Positions 1 to 6,769 of a DNA stretch of 35,996 nt are shown here, in pieces. Under the pieces are notes generated by a model. It saw only the letters and a program-made list of their open reading frames with translations. It was not told the DNA's origin and did not search any database. The stretch is from a virus, in the IMG/VR virus record IMGVR_UViG_3300049215_000205, positions 1 through 35,996 of that record. One strand, 5' to 3'. The stretch's first letter is position 1, and every line of letters starts with the position of its first letter. The position numbers were made by a program, and so were the translations under genes.

Positions 1-126
1 TATTAAGATTGAAATGTGCGGTGGACACTGCGAAAAACATATTAAATTGCAAGAAAAAATTACAAATATTATCTATAACTATTGCGATCATAAAAATGTA
101 GTTCCTAGATGGGATCCAAGCACACA
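1..126. repeat. Terminal overlap, copy 1 (circular genome)
   Basis: These bases are identical to 35870-35995. The last base of the window (35996, c) differs from its counterpart at 127 (a). A reading frame opened at 35811 continues across the join and stops at 154, so the ends are contiguous in nature. The simplest reading is an assembly overlap of a circular or circularly permuted genome; a true short terminal repeat is the alternative. Confidence 0.93.
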
Positions 127-154
127 ATGCGCAGATTGTGGGGAAATTGTTTAA
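1..154 (+). CDS. MNDFTKEEL-family mini zinc protein, 3' part (start at 35811)
   Basis: This is the 3' part of a gene whose ATG is at 35811; reading starts at position 2 and stops TAA at 152-154. The joined product is about 66 residues: MNDFTKEEL at the N-terminus, a helical middle, a Y-C-x-H element, then C-A-D-C near the C-terminus. The C-x-H and C-x-x-C pair suggests one bound zinc ion. It belongs to a family with five other members in this window (starts 314, 528, 4264, 4458, 4670). The stop overlaps the next start (TAATG). Function is unknown. Confidence 0.85.
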   Translation, partial: IKIEMCGGHCEKHIKLQEKITNIIYNYCDHKNVVPRWDPSTQCADCGEIV

Positions 155-321
155 TGAATGACCTTGCTAAAAAATATATAAACTCAACTGTAAGATTTTT
201 TATATTAGATGAATTAACAAATCATTGTGGAAAAAAATTGACACCCGAGTTGGTAGAAGAAATTGCAAAAAAAATATTCTTTGACGTTAAAAAATTTATT
301 TCTGGGGATGGCAATGAATGA
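154..321 (+). CDS. Small hypothetical protein (55 aa)
   Basis: Begins MNDLAKKY at the ATG that shares an A with the previous stop (TAATG). A longer version from 109 would overlap the preceding gene by 46 bases and lacks a better ribosome site. It shares only the opening MND with the MNDFTKEEL family and has no C-x-x-C, so it looks like the family's start fused to another helical body. It ends in an 8-base ATGAATGA overlap with the next gene, which suggests coupled translation. Family not recognised. Confidence 0.7.
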   Translation: MNDLAKKYINSTVRFFILDELTNHCGKKLTPELVEEIAKKIFFDVKKFISGDGNE

Positions 322-535
322 CTTTACAAAAGAAGAACTTATTTATTTAAAAGATGGTCTTGCATTACTTGAGCAATGCGGAATGACTAAACTATTGAAA
401 AATAAAATTGAAAACTTATGGGTAAAAACTTCAAAGATGATCGATAACTATTGCGAGCATGAATTTATATGTTACGCATGTATAACAAGCGATTCAATAG
501 ACTGTATTAAATGTGAGAAAAAGATAAATGAATGA
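314..535 (+). CDS. MNDFTKEEL-family mini zinc protein (73 aa)
   Basis: Starts MNDFTKEEL at 314, inside the ATGAATGA overlap with the upstream stop. The upstream alternative start at 263 adds only sequence lying within the previous gene. The order is conserved N-terminal box, variable helix, the MIDNYCEHE element around residues 44-52, then C-x-x-C pairs in the tail. Cysteine and histidine spacing suggests zinc binding. It is a paralogue of the genes at 528, 4264, 4458, 4670 and 35811. No established function is known to me; a protein-protein or anti-host role is only a guess. Confidence 0.82.
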   Translation: MNDFTKEELIYLKDGLALLEQCGMTKLLKNKIENLWVKTSKMIDNYCEHEFICYACITSDSIDCIKCEKKINE

Positions 536-743
536 CTTTACGAAAGAAGAGCTAGAGGATTTGCTGGTATGGTCAGATATATATACAGAATTTAGAACAT
601 GCTGGACTACTAAATTTCATATGCCATTAATAAATAAAATCCAATCTATGATCGACAACTATTGCGATCATGAAAAATATCAAACTGAATTTATCTTTAA
701 AAGCGTTTGTTGCAATTGCGGGGATGTTAAAAATGATAATTAG
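528..743 (+). CDS. MNDFTKEEL-family mini zinc protein (71 aa)
   Basis: Starts at 528 with an 8-base ATGAATGA overlap with the gene before. MNDFTKEELEDLL is followed by a divergent middle, the SMIDNYCDHE element and C-C-N-C-G near the end, so it has the same C-x-H plus C-x-x-C zinc pattern as its siblings. The first 26 bases of the gene are nearly the same as in four sibling genes while the middle is not, which points to duplication and shuffling of a start cassette. Confidence 0.83.
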   Translation: MNDFTKEELEDLLVWSDIYTEFRTCWTTKFHMPLINKIQSMIDNYCDHEKYQTEFIFKSVCCNCGDVKNDN

Positions 744-918
744 TGAACAACAAGTGATGCAATTAATGAGTATTGCAAATCATTACATAGAATTGATTTC
801 ATTAATTTCAATGAATGAGATAAAGATGAATTATCCCCAAGAACACCAAGAAATAGCAGTAAGATTGCTTGCAACAATAAAAAACCAACAGTGTCAAGAA
901 TTAAATGAAATAGAATAA
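733..918 (+). CDS. Small helical protein, MIISEQQVMQL family (61 aa)
   Basis: Start MIISEQQVMQL at 733, 11 bases inside the preceding gene; the longer frame from 670 lies in that gene and lacks support. All-helical, no cysteine pair. The gene at 928 is a clear paralogue with the same first eleven residues and the same ending ELxEIE, so this is a local tandem duplication. Function unknown. Confidence 0.75.
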   Translation: MIISEQQVMQLMSIANHYIELISLISMNEIKMNYPQEHQEIAVRLLATIKNQQCQELNEIE

Positions 919-927
919 GGATATAGA

Positions 928-1095
928 ATGATAATTAGCGAACAACAAGTAATGCAATTAATTATGATTGCTAGAAATTATGCTGATGATTTGCTGCAAA
1001 GAGAAGTACAGTATCAAGTTATGGGGTTTAAAATTACGCAAATTATTAATGAAATTATGTGTCAACAATCAAAAGAACTTAAGGAAATAGAATGA
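928..1095 (+). CDS. Small helical protein, MIISEQQVMQL paralogue (55 aa)
   Basis: Reads MIISEQQVMQLIMIARNY and ends KELKEIE, TGA at 1093-1095. It is the tandem paralogue of the gene at 733, with an AAGGA ribosome site about 9 bases ahead of the ATG. It overlaps the next tiny gene by ATGA. Function unknown. Confidence 0.72.
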   Translation: MIISEQQVMQLIMIARNYADDLLQREVQYQVMGFKITQIINEIMCQQSKELKEIE

Positions 1096-1151
1096 TTAAA
1101 CGCATCATATGCTATTTCAAAGGCCATGAAGACAAAGAAATATATAAATGA
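1092..1151 (+). CDS. 19-residue peptide with C-x-x-x-x-G-H motif
   Basis: ATGA overlaps on both sides (1092-1095 with the gene before, 1148-1151 with the helicase) make this tiny frame, MIKRIICYFKGHEDKEIYK, fit exactly into the operon. The C-Y-F-K-G-H segment resembles the start of DUF1660-type small phage zinc proteins, and of the 45-residue protein at 29397, but the second cysteine pair is missing. It may be a truncated relative or only a coupling peptide for helicase translation. Confidence 0.5.
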   Translation: MIKRIICYFKGHEDKEIYK

Positions 1152-2881
1152 AGATCTTGAGACCCTACCAGCAGGAAGCTGTGAATCAATGTTGGCAAGC
1201 ATTGAAATTAAATAATGAGCCTGTGTTATTAATGGCAAGTGTAGGAGCAGGAAAAAGCCTAATGCTTGCTAATATATTATTAACCATACAAAAAGCCAAT
1301 AAAAAGGCGCTATGCCTTGTAAATAACGCTGAATTAGTAAGAAATAATTGTGAAACCTTTATAGAACAAGGTGGAACTGCATCAATATATTGTGCTGCGC
1401 TGGGAAAAAAAGATACAAATGCATCGGTGATATTTGGAACCCCTCAATCAATATTAAATGGAATTGATAAAAATGGACATATTTCAAGAATTAAATTTAA
1501 TCTTATCGTCGTGGATGAAGCGCATGCTATTAATTATCTTAATCACCGTTCTTGCTTTATGCGTATATTACGGCATTACCGACAAGAGTATCCCGCGTTA
1601 CGTCTCCTTGGAGCTACCGGTACCAACTTTAGATTCAAGGGAACAAGTATAGTAGGTGAAGATTGTCTTTTTAAGACCCAAGTAGGAAATATAACCACTG
1701 AACAGCTTATAAATGATAAGTATTTGATCGAACCAAGCTTTGAAGTTGATAAAGATTTAATTATTGACTTTTCAAATGTAAAAATCAAATCGAATGGCCA
1801 GTTTGACCAAAAACAATTGGAATTAGTGGTAGAAAAAAGTGCAAGATTGACAGAACTTATCTGCAAACAAGTCATTCATATTATGAAAAGTCAAAATAGA
1901 CGTGGCGTTTTTTTCTTTGCAACCACTAAAAAGCATGCGGAAGAGATATTTAGCCATTTGCCTGAAAGTGAATCAGCAATTATTTTAGGAGATACGCCAC
2001 AAAATGAACGTACTCAAATTCTTGACAAAGCCCGTGCTGGGTTCATTAAGTACCTTGTCAATATTGCTATCATTTCTGTTGGCGTGGATGTTCCTGCATA
2101 TGACACAATCGCTTATCTTAGACCTACAGAAAGCCTCGTTCTGCTCGTACAAACAATGGGACGTGTTTTGCGGTTGTCACCAAGCACCAGAAAAACTGAT
2201 GCACTCGTCCTTGATTTTTCAGGAAACATAGAAAGGCATCGTGATTGGGATAATCCAATATTACTTGATGCTGTTAAAAAAACCATTGATAAAGACAAGC
2301 CCTTGGTTATTAGCTGTCCTTCTTGTCTAACCATGAACACCCAAGATGCGAGGCGTTGCATTGGCACGTTGACAAAGGAAGGCGTGAATGTTGACAAAGA
2401 AAAGCCAAAACGTTGTGAATATTATTTTGAATTTAAGGATTGCTTTAATAGCAATTGCAATGCAAAAAATGATATTGCAGCAAGATTATGTCATGCATGT
2501 GGTGAAGAACTGATAGATCCAAATGAAAAATTATCTCTAGCAAAAATACAAAATAATTTAATTACAGTAGATGTTTTAGAAGCAAAATATGCATTATCAG
2601 GCACAAATCATGGGTTTAGGATAAATTGCATGTATAAATTTGCTAATGAATCTGGAAACAAGGGATGCGCTTTTGAGCATTATTCACCCATAAATGAAAA
2701 GGCAAGACGCGTATTTTACGGTAAATTTGTCAAACAACATTGTGTGGATTCCAATAAATGGTACATGCATTTGCAAAATCGCAATAAGGTTGAAGAAATG
2801 TTGCAGGAAGTAAGGACTCCTTTGTCATTGTTAATTTCCAATGAATATGAAGGGGTTAAAATTAAGAAGAAGTTTTTTTAA
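1148..2881 (+). CDS. SF2 DEAH-box helicase with C-terminal zinc region
   Basis: 577 residues. Superfamily 2 helicase motifs in order: Q-type N-terminus with RPYQQEA (about 5-11), Walker A ASVGAGKS (30-37), DEAH (123-126), GATGT motif III (155-159), motif V VGVDVP (311-316) and motif VI QTMGRVLRL (335-343). A cysteine-rich stretch (about 390-451, with C-P-S-C and C-H-A-C) should bind zinc, and an uncharacterised domain follows. Expected to unwind or remodel DNA with ATP during replication or recombination, like phage UvsW/RadD-type helicases. It overlaps the 19-residue peptide by ATGA and ends 12 bases before the next gene. Exact substrate is inferred only from family. Confidence 0.93.
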   Translation: MKILRPYQQEAVNQCWQALKLNNEPVLLMASVGAGKSLMLANILLTIQKANKKALCLVNNAELVRNNCETFIEQGGTASIYCAALGKKDTNASVIFGTPQSILNGIDKNGHISRIKFNLIVVDEAHAINYLNHRSCFMRILRHYRQEYPALRLLGATGTNFRFKGTSIVGEDCLFKTQVGNITTEQLINDKYLIEPSFEVDKDLIIDFSNVKIKSNGQFDQKQLELVVEKSARLTELICKQVIHIMKSQNRRGVFFFATTKKHAEEIFSHLPESESAIILGDTPQNERTQILDKARAGFIKYLVNIAIISVGVDVPAYDTIAYLRPTESLVLLVQTMGRVLRLSPSTRKTDALVLDFSGNIERHRDWDNPILLDAVKKTIDKDKPLVISCPSCLTMNTQDARRCIGTLTKEGVNVDKEKPKRCEYYFEFKDCFNSNCNAKNDIAARLCHACGEELIDPNEKLSLAKIQNNLITVDVLEAKYALSGTNHGFRINCMYKFANESGNKGCAFEHYSPINEKARRVFYGKFVKQHCVDSNKWYMHLQNRNKVEEMLQEVRTPLSLLISNEYEGVKIKKKFF

Positions 2882-2893
2882 ATAGGTGAAATA

Positions 2894-3298
2894 ATGAGCT
2901 TATATAATATGGTGTTTGGATTTAATGATAAATCAAGTTTTTTACTTGATATTTTGGGATTGAAAGCAGAAGACTTGCCAAGATTTAGGGATTGTTTTTA
3001 TGACAACGAAAAAAACTTAATTATTTTGCACACACGAACAGGTGGTGGAAATAGAGAATATTACGAACTTGAACATGAAAAACTTTCTGAACACCCCATG
3101 TACATAAATGATTGTGATGATAGCTACGATTGCACTTATGCAAATTTTTATTTTAAAGTTCCTGATGAACACGTAGAAAATATAAAAAAACTTTTTTCTG
3201 ATGAAACAACAATAGAACCAGGTCAAAAATGGAAAAATTTATTTAATGAAATGGATAAAAACTTAAATAAGGAAAAAATAAATGACAAAATTTATTGA
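2894..3298 (+). CDS. Conserved phage hypothetical protein (134 aa)
   Basis: A weak AGGTGA ribosome site sits 7 bases ahead of ATG. The body has TRTGGGNRE (about 48-56), the acidic D-C-D-D-S-Y-D-C-T-Y-A stretch (about 72-82) and a FYFKVP strand, a pattern I associate with a conserved protein in phage early regions but to which I can give no function. The charged tail looks disordered. It overlaps the next gene by 17 bases. Confidence 0.8.
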   Translation: MSLYNMVFGFNDKSSFLLDILGLKAEDLPRFRDCFYDNEKNLIILHTRTGGGNREYYELEHEKLSEHPMYINDCDDSYDCTYANFYFKVPDEHVENIKKLFSDETTIEPGQKWKNLFNEMDKNLNKEKINDKIY

Positions 3299-3638
3299 TG
3301 CTTTGCAATTAGACAAGGATCTATCGGGTAGATTAAAAGCTAAAATGCCATCATGTTTTAAAAACCCATTTGAAGTTAACGAATACCATATAAACGATGG
3401 TTATCTGCAGGCTTATAGGCTTCAATTAGTATGGAGTGTTCAAATTTGGTTGGATGCAGATAGATCAAGACCTACAGCGCTAGAAGATGCAAAAAAAGAA
3501 GCAGTCAGAAATTTAAAAAGAGAAATTTATAGTGAGATATATCAAAAATTAGCAGAAATTCGATTTATATTAAATAACGGTGATGTTGAAGAAGGATTAA
3601 AACAAATACAGTCCTTAATGCTTTATTTGTTTGAATAA
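3282..3638 (+). CDS. Conserved phage hypothetical protein (118 aa)
   Basis: Starts MTKFIDALQLD with AAGGAAAAAATAA just upstream, which sets the start inside the previous gene's 3' end. The centre, around RLQLVWSVQIWLDAD, is followed by a long amphipathic helix ending VEEGLKQIQSLMLYLFE. No catalytic or metal motif is seen. Probably a small early protein made with its neighbour; function unknown. Confidence 0.8.
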   Translation: MTKFIDALQLDKDLSGRLKAKMPSCFKNPFEVNEYHINDGYLQAYRLQLVWSVQIWLDADRSRPTALEDAKKEAVRNLKREIYSEIYQKLAEIRFILNNGDVEEGLKQIQSLMLYLFE

Positions 3639-3651
3639 AAGGAAAAAATAA

Positions 3652-3909
3652 ATGATTAATTTAAAATTTAATATTGGCGATAACGTGTATTTTTCTATGG
3701 GGATAGTTATAGACAAAACATACATAAAATCAATAACAATTTTTAAAAAACATATTCATTATGATTTATTTTTGGGTGGTTTTGCAAATGAAAATGAAAT
3801 ATATAAAACATTTGAAGAAGCACGTGCATTTTGTATTGGATACGAAAAAGAAAGACATAACGAAAGAATGAAAGAAATAATGAGCTGGAAGGATTCTAAT
3901 AATGAATAA
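3652..3909 (+). CDS. Hypothetical protein (85 aa)
   Basis: AAGGAAAAAATAA precedes the ATG, the same ribosome site as the gene before. The N-terminus (FNIGDNVYFSMGIVIDKTYIKSI) looks like a small beta-barrel, followed by a charged helix (EARAFCIGYEKERHNERMKE). No enzyme motif is visible. The last eight bases overlap the next gene. Confidence 0.72.
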   Translation: MINLKFNIGDNVYFSMGIVIDKTYIKSITIFKKHIHYDLFLGGFANENEIYKTFEEARAFCIGYEKERHNERMKEIMSWKDSNNE

Positions 3910-4102
3910 TTCAACAAAACAAAAACCGCGATTAGAAATTACTCCTAGGCATATATGGCTTAAACAAAGAATTGATGAATGTATAGAAGGTATTAAAAGA
4001 GCACAAGAAATAGAAGATTGGGAAGATTATAAAAAACGCCTTCTGAAATTGACCGATGAATTAAGTTATGCAACTACTGAATGGAGTAAATATTATGAAT
4101 GA
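3902..4102 (+). CDS. Hypothetical helical protein (66 aa)
   Basis: Overlaps the preceding gene by 8 bases (ATG at 3902, TAA at 3907-3909). Highly charged and helical, for example WLKQRIDECIEGIKRAQEIE. It ends in an ATGAATGA overlap with the next gene. Family not recognised. Confidence 0.68.
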   Translation: MNNSTKQKPRLEITPRHIWLKQRIDECIEGIKRAQEIEDWEDYKKRLLKLTDELSYATTEWSKYYE

Positions 4103-4271
4103 CAATACTACACAACCTATTAATTATTCTGAAATAAAAAATGCAGAAGATTATTTTAATCAACAACCCATACAGGTTCCAGAAGGCCATTTTGCGATCA
4201 TAGATCATAATAAATACAAATATACTAACGGTGAATGGGTTCAGGTTGAATGGGACAATGATGATGAATGA
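4095..4271 (+). CDS. Small acidic protein (58 aa)
   Basis: The start MNDNTTQ at 4095 lies in an ATGAATGA overlap; the longer frame from 4068 lies inside the previous gene. The C-terminus IDHNKYKYTNGEWVQVEWDN is an aromatic beta-hairpin-like motif. Like the gene at 154, it shares only the MND start with the mini zinc family. It ends in another ATGAATGA overlap. Confidence 0.68.
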   Translation: MNDNTTQPINYSEIKNAEDYFNQQPIQVPEGHFAIIDHNKYKYTNGEWVQVEWDNDDE

Positions 4272-4461
4272 TTTTACGAAAGAAGAGTTAATATCAATAC
4301 ATGAGGCTTGTCATTATTGGTATGAAGGGCTTGAAACACGTTTAATTGATAAAATACAAGACATGATTGATAAATACTGCGAGCATGAATGGGAAAATAT
4401 TTGTTGCCAATGTACACTTGATAATATTTATTGTCATAAATGCCAAAGGACATTGTTATGA
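4264..4461 (+). CDS. MNDFTKEEL-family mini zinc protein (65 aa)
   Basis: Starts MNDFTKEELISI inside an 8-base ATGAATGA overlap. Contains DMIDKYCEHEW (about 38-48), then C-C-Q-C and C-H-K-C, so three cysteine groups could bind one or two zinc ions. First of a second block of three adjacent family members, over 3.5 kb from the first block. Function unknown. Confidence 0.82.
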   Translation: MNDFTKEELISIHEACHYWYEGLETRLIDKIQDMIDKYCEHEWENICCQCTLDNIYCHKCQRTLL

Positions 4462-4673
4462 ATGAATTTACAAAAGAAGAGCTACAATATTTAATAAAAA
4501 TAATGTTTCCTGCTCCGATTGAAATGAAAATGGAAGAAATACTTTTTAATTATTATTTAGGAATGAAAATCAAATCCATGATTGAAGAAAAAGAAAAGCA
4601 GGAAAAATGTCAACATGAATGGGAATATCATATTAATGACTATTTTTGTGAAAAATGTGGAGTATGTAGATGA
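4458..4673 (+). CDS. MNEFTKEEL-family mini zinc protein (71 aa), diverged
   Basis: Starts MNEFTKEELQYL, ATGA overlap with the gene before. The usual NYC element is replaced by a lysine/glutamate-rich helix leading to KCQHEW, which keeps a C-x-H pair, then C-E-K-C-G at the end. It is the most diverged member and shows that the N-terminal box and zinc ends are kept while the middle varies freely. Confidence 0.8.
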   Translation: MNEFTKEELQYLIKIMFPAPIEMKMEEILFNYYLGMKIKSMIEEKEKQEKCQHEWEYHINDYFCEKCGVCR

Positions 4674-4909
4674 ATGACTTTACGAAGCAAGAGCTAGAAT
4701 GTTTACATAATGCTACTGATTTACAGCTTAAGAAAATTCCAATGTCGGAAAATAATAAATTAAGGCGCCAAGAGCTATTGGGAAAATTACAATCCATGAT
4801 CGATAATTATTGCAAACATAGATACACAAAATTTCTAGTTACAGACAATAGCGCATCATTTATTGATAAATGCGTAAAATGTAATGATTTAAAATTTAAA
4901 ATACAATAA
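4670..4909 (+). CDS. MNDFTKQEL-family mini zinc protein (79 aa)
   Basis: ATGA overlap with its sibling upstream. MNDFTKQELECL, then SMIDNYCKHRY and a C-V-K-C pair near the C-terminus. Last of the three tandem copies, 11 bases before the methyltransferase. C-x-H plus C-x-x-C suggests zinc binding; role unknown. Confidence 0.82.
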   Translation: MNDFTKQELECLHNATDLQLKKIPMSENNKLRRQELLGKLQSMIDNYCKHRYTKFLVTDNSASFIDKCVKCNDLKFKIQ

Positions 4910-4920
4910 ATAGGTAAATA

Positions 4921-5790
4921 ATGAATCATTTAGATTTATTTTCAGGAATTGGCGGTTTTGCGTTAGCGGCGCGATGGTCTGGAATTGTAACCATACAATT
5001 TGTGGAAAAAGATGAATTTTGCATAAAGGTATTGCAAAAAAATTTCCCTAATGTACCTATTTATCATGATATTAAAAAGTTTAATTTTCAAAAAGAAGTA
5101 GATATTTTGACTGGTGGCTTTCCATGCCAACCTTTTAGCGTTGCAGGAAAAAGAAAAGGATTTTCAGATGACAGATATTTATGGCCAGAAATGCTCAGAA
5201 TCATTAAGCAATGTAAACCCAGATATATTATTGCAGAAAATGTACCTGGAATTATTCCCATGCTTGACCCCATCCTTGAAGATTTGGAAAAAGAAGACTA
5301 CACCTGGCAAGCGTATCTTATTTCGGCTAGCTCCTTTGACGCCCCACACAAAAGGGAAAGGTTATGGATTATTGCCAACCGCAACAGCATCGGATGCAAC
5401 AGTAGGATCGATTCTAGGCAAGAACGACAGTTACAAGACGACATCGAACGGCACGTTAAGACGATACAATCAGAATGGACACAATTCAAGCCTTTCTCTT
5501 GGGCGTCTTTTAATGCTCAAAAATGGCTTGGATTTACTTCCGACTCCAACAGTGAGCAGTGCAGTAAAGGAGCAACGCATAAGGATGCCTTCGCCGAGCG
5601 ATCCGAATGGACGAGATCTCCCTCAACGGCTAGGGAAAATTGCTCCATCTTTAATTGGCAAGAAAATGAACCCCCAATTCCTAGAGTGGATGATGGGTTA
5701 CCCAATTGCGTGGACAGAAATAAATCTCTAGGAAATGCTATTGTTCCGCAAATAGCTTATATATTTATGACGGCAATTATTAAATTATGA
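4921..5790 (+). CDS. dcm: DNA (cytosine-5) methyltransferase, Dcm type
   Basis: 289 residues, short for the family. Motif I DLFSGIGGF (5-13), motif IV GGFPCQPFS (65-73, catalytic Cys69), ENV motif (106-108), motif VIII-like APHKRERLW (141-149) and motif X SLGNAIVPQ (269-277). It should transfer methyl from S-adenosylmethionine to C5 of cytosine, probably masking phage DNA from host restriction. The ribosome site is only a weak AGGT. Between residues about 150 and 265 a second frame of the same DNA also reads like family sequence, so the target-recognition part may be frameshifted relative to its ancestor (see the alternative-frame entry). Whether the in-frame product is active is not certain. 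Confidence 0.9.
   Translation: MNHLDLFSGIGGFALAARWSGIVTIQFVEKDEFCIKVLQKNFPNVPIYHDIKKFNFQKEVDILTGGFPCQPFSVAGKRKGFSDDRYLWPEMLRIIKQCKPRYIIAENVPGIIPMLDPILEDLEKEDYTWQAYLISASSFDAPHKRERLWIIANRNSIGCNSRIDSRQERQLQDDIERHVKTIQSEWTQFKPFSWASFNAQKWLGFTSDSNSEQCSKGATHKDAFAERSEWTRSPSTARENCSIFNWQENEPPIPRVDDGLPNCVDRNKSLGNAIVPQIAYIFMTAIIKL
5369..5731 (+). other. Alternative-frame (+1) coding segment inside dcm
   Basis: In the frame one base ahead of dcm, this stretch reads LLPTATASD, later LLPTPTVSS, and ends MNPQFLEWMMGYPIAWTE before a stop at 5729-5731. From established knowledge, PTPTASD-like repeats and an NPxFxEWxMGxPxxWT ending are hallmarks of many phage cytosine methyltransferases after the APHxRER motif. 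The dcm frame over the same bases reads EPPIPRVDDGLPNCVDR, another common ending. A +1 shift near 5369 and a -1 return near 5718 would give a product joined to motif X. Confidence 0.6.
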
Positions 5791-5806
5791 TTAAGGAATA
5801 TAAAAA

Positions 5807-5992
5807 ATGAGTGATTGGGTGGATGTAAGAAATTTTGATGATTTGATGAACGACTATCAAAAAAGCTCTCGGGATAGCACGATTATGCCAGGACTTGGAA
5901 CTTATTTAAAAAAGTTAATTGACCAAAACGAAGAAATTATCAGATTGCTTAAATCTATAGAATACTATGTTGAAAACATTAAGTCTGATTAA
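5807..5992 (+). CDS. Hypothetical protein (61 aa)
   Basis: A ribosome site (AAGGAATATAAAAA) precedes the ATG. The C-terminal half is an amphipathic helix, likely coiled coil (about 35-60). No recognised family. The stop TAA overlaps the start of the next tiny frame, and the 3' end holds the first copy of an 18-base repeat also found at 6246. Confidence 0.68.
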   Translation: MSDWVDVRNFDDLMNDYQKSSRDSTIMPGLGTYLKKLIDQNEEIIRLLKSIEYYVENIKSD

Positions 5993-6069
5993 TGAAATTA
6001 ATAATGCAATCGTATAGTACTAAATGCGAAAAGGATATGGGAAACTTAAAGGAAAGATACAATGAATGA
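5992..6069 (+). CDS. Possible 25-residue peptide
   Basis: Frame MKLIMQSYSTKCEKDMGNLKERYNE starts in a TAATG overlap and ends in an ATGAATGA overlap with the next gene, the same coupling geometry as the genuine genes around it. No Shine-Dalgarno site of its own and no known relatives. It may be a coupling peptide; moderate doubt. Confidence 0.42.
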   Translation: MKLIMQSYSTKCEKDMGNLKERYNE

Positions 6070-6253
6070 AGAATCACCGTTACAACAATTAGAAAAGTTA
6101 TCTAATTTTTTACATGGCGCACACTTAGTTTGTGATCATGAAAATTCAAGTTCAACATTTCATATAGCAAAACATACGCTGGATGAAATTATCGTTCAAA
6201 TAAAATTAAATCATAATAACCACTGGATACGATGCCCGCAAATTAAAGTCTGA
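6062..6253 (+). CDS. Hypothetical protein (63 aa)
   Basis: Ribosome site AAGGAAAGATACA ahead of the ATG. Helical N-terminus (SPLQQLEKLSNFLHGAHLVC) and a C-terminal half with several histidines. Last gene of the rightward operon; its stop lies inside the left arm of a hairpin (6246-6273). Function unknown. Confidence 0.65.
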   Translation: MNEESPLQQLEKLSNFLHGAHLVCDHENSSSTFHIAKHTLDEIIVQIKLNHNNHWIRCPQIKV

Positions 6254-6273
6254 TTAATGAAATAATCAGACTT
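6246..6273 (+). terminator. Hairpin at end of rightward operon
   Basis: Perfect 11-base inverted repeat (6246-6256 with 6263-6273) around a 6-base loop, overlapping the stop codon of the last rightward gene. No T run follows, so it may be a weak or processing-type terminator. The left arm is the second copy of the 18-base repeat seen at 5981-5998. Confidence 0.55.
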
Positions 6274-6345
6274 AAGAATAGCAAAAATATTTAAGTTTAT
6301 GATTTAATTATATTTTTTGTAAAAATTACTTAAGCCAAATTTATC

Positions 6346-6400
6346 AAAAATACACCCCAACAATTTGGTTAAATTAACTACAGTTTTTTGGTGTATTTTT
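6346..6400 (-). terminator. Long-loop inverted repeat at late operon end
   Basis: AAAAATACACC at 6346-6356 is the exact complement of 6390-6400, with 33 bases between. Read leftward it ends in a T-rich arm just past the stop of the VRR-NUC gene, a plausible late-operon terminator although the loop is long. Confidence 0.45.
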
Positions 6401-6769
6401 AAATCTATTAGATATATAAGATTTCAAATAGGTTAAAATCATCTCTTTAGCTGCTTCAAACCCCCAAACGGATATTGAAAGGTATCCTCTTTCAGTTTTT
6501 CGTGCTAAAAATGATATTTGTTCTGGAGTGAGTTTGCCTTTGCCAACTTTTAGTTCTAACCAAAGACCATGATAACCATTTACGGGAAATGCAAGAAAAA
6601 AATCAGCAACTCCTTTTTTAACGCCCATGCGTTTTAATGTTCTTCCTTGTTGTATGGAACATCTTCTTTCATTGGCGAAATGGTGTAAATCATCGGATAA
6701 TTCTGGAAACTGATAATTGAACCAATTAACAATATTGATATGTTCTATTTGTTCTGCTTGTAATGGCAT
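6374..6769 (-). CDS. VRR-NUC family nuclease
   Basis: 131 residues, the length of stand-alone phage VRR-NUC proteins (a PD-(D/E)XK nuclease branch). The signature is GVADFFL with Asp56, then LWLELK (Glu72, Lys74) and GKLTPEQ. Such enzymes cut branched or damaged DNA with a divalent metal, and here could trim junctions before packaging or attack host DNA. ATG abuts the lysozyme stop (TAAATG) with AAGGATTTTAA as ribosome site. It is the last gene of the late operon, an unusual place for a DNA enzyme. Confidence 0.88.
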   Translation of the reverse strand: MPLQAEQIEHINIVNWFNYQFPELSDDLHHFANERRCSIQQGRTLKRMGVKKGVADFFLAFPVNGYHGLWLELKVGKGKLTPEQISFLARKTERGYLSISVWGFEAAKEMILTYLKSYISNRFKNTPKNCS

